Source of the DNA: Pseudomonadota bacterium
Lineage (GTDB): Bacteria; Pseudomonadota; Alphaproteobacteria; Ferrovibrionales; Ferrovibrionaceae
Length of the DNA stretch: 22,586 nucleotides
Assembly: GCA_023433835.1 (NCBI GenBank)
Contig: JAEYTW010000451.1
Location: 1 to 22,586 of the forward strand
Direction of reading: 5' to 3'
Shown: one piece after another, positions 22,160 to 22,586 of the stretch
How the letters are laid out: each line of letters begins with the position of its first letter
Position numbering within the stretch: the stretch's first letter is position 1
The notes under the pieces: generated by a model
The model's input: the letters and a program-made list of their open reading frames with translations, nothing else
What the model was told of the DNA's origin: nothing
Database searches by the model: none
Made by a program: the position numbers and the translations under genes

Positions 22160-22586
22160 CTACAGCGCCGACCGGATCAGGTGGGCCAGTGGGCCCAGGC
22201 GCAGCGGCTTGTCGACGAGCCAGGGTAACGGTCCGAGCCCGGTGTCCCAGTCGAGCCTGGCACCATGGGTATCGCCGAGCAGGATGACCGGCAGGTCGGT
22301 ATGCCGGGCGCGGGCCGCCCGGGCCACGGCGACACCGTCGATCGGCGGCGTGATCGCCATGTCGCTGAGCAGAAGGTCGATTTCCACGCCGGGCTGGCCC
22401 AGCAGTTCGATCGCCGTCGGGCCGTCGGGCGCGGCGATGACGTGATAGCCGAGCAGGTCCAACTGCTGGGTCATCGTCGCCAGCATTGCCGGTTCGCCGT
22501 CGACCAGCAGGATGGTCTCGCTGCCGCGCGGCAGCGGGCCCTCCGCCCCGGCCCCCCCTTCTCCGTCACGATCGTCCTCGCCGGCG
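22160..22586 (-). CDS. Receiver-domain protein, probably C-terminus of a hybrid histidine kinase (cut by window edge)
   Basis: The frame is open from the right edge to the stop at 22160, giving at least 141 residues. The visible part is a low-complexity linker rich in G, E and D, then a receiver (REC) domain beginning ETILLVDGEPAMLATMTQQL. The phospho-acceptor aspartate is in LLLSDMAI (codon at 22361-22363) and the conserved lysine is in VDKPLRL. The acidic pair, usually DD or DE, reads DG (VDGEP), and the usual T/S of the switch strand is G in VILLGD, so signalling may be altered. The linker before the receiver is typical of hybrid kinases with an attached REC domain. An ATG at 22486 is internal to the fold and not the true start. 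Confidence 0.75.
   Translation of the reverse strand, partial: AGEDDRDGEGGAGAEGPLPRGSETILLVDGEPAMLATMTQQLDLLGYHVIAAPDGPTAIELLGQPGVEIDLLLSDMAITPPIDGVAVARAARARHTDLPVILLGDTHGARLDWDTGLGPLPWLVDKPLRLGPLAHLIRSAL

Noticed and set aside
1..22586. CRISPR array, tRNA, rRNA, phage or insertion-sequence features
   Set aside because: No regularly spaced repeats, tRNA-like cloverleafs, rRNA signatures, transposase motifs or terminal inverted repeats were found on reading both strands.

Overview
The window is GC-rich (about two thirds G+C by eye) and densely packed, with codon use and gene order typical of an alphaproteobacterium, probably a Rhodospirillales-like soil or freshwater heterotroph. That placement is an inference from composition and protein style. 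No rRNA, tRNA, CRISPR array, insertion sequence or phage gene was seen.

Positions 1-14707 form one catabolic locus read in two directions from a divergent promoter region at 2157-2406. The leftward arm encodes two small proteins of unknown function (108 and 71 aa), a Rieske-type oxygenase alpha subunit, a Rid-family protein, and the start of the matching PDR/VanB-type reductase, cut by the left edge. The rightward arm holds thirteen tightly spaced or overlapping genes. In order they are a NitT/TauT-type ABC importer (ATPase, binding protein, permease), a cupin, an SDR, an alpha/beta hydrolase, an IclR regulator and a type I extradiol dioxygenase. A second, catalytically unusual SDR follows, then a thiamine-diphosphate enzyme, an aspartate-dehydrogenase-like enzyme, an aldehyde dehydrogenase and an FAD monooxygenase. 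Together this reads as import, two oxygenation steps, ring cleavage, C-C hydrolysis, decarboxylation and aldehyde oxidation of an aromatic acid. The aspartate dehydrogenase and Rid protein hint that nitrogen is involved. The substrate cannot be read from the sequence.

Positions 14712-19081 hold unrelated genes: a small SAM methyltransferase divergent from a TPR/glycosyltransferase-like protein, then a leftward MaoC hydratase-recQ pair. The AT-richer gap at 19082-19374 separates the MaoC gene from an Old Yellow Enzyme gene, which ends at a strong intrinsic terminator. The terminator is followed by glpD, preceded by DeoR/GlpR-like tandem repeats, and by a leftward receiver-domain protein cut by the right edge.

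The most interesting part is the catabolic locus. It has a mixed enzyme set, two uncharacterised small proteins heading the Rieske operon, three enzymes whose family motif residues are replaced (Rid, cupin, second SDR), and a divergent control region with two well-formed promoter candidates and inverted repeats.
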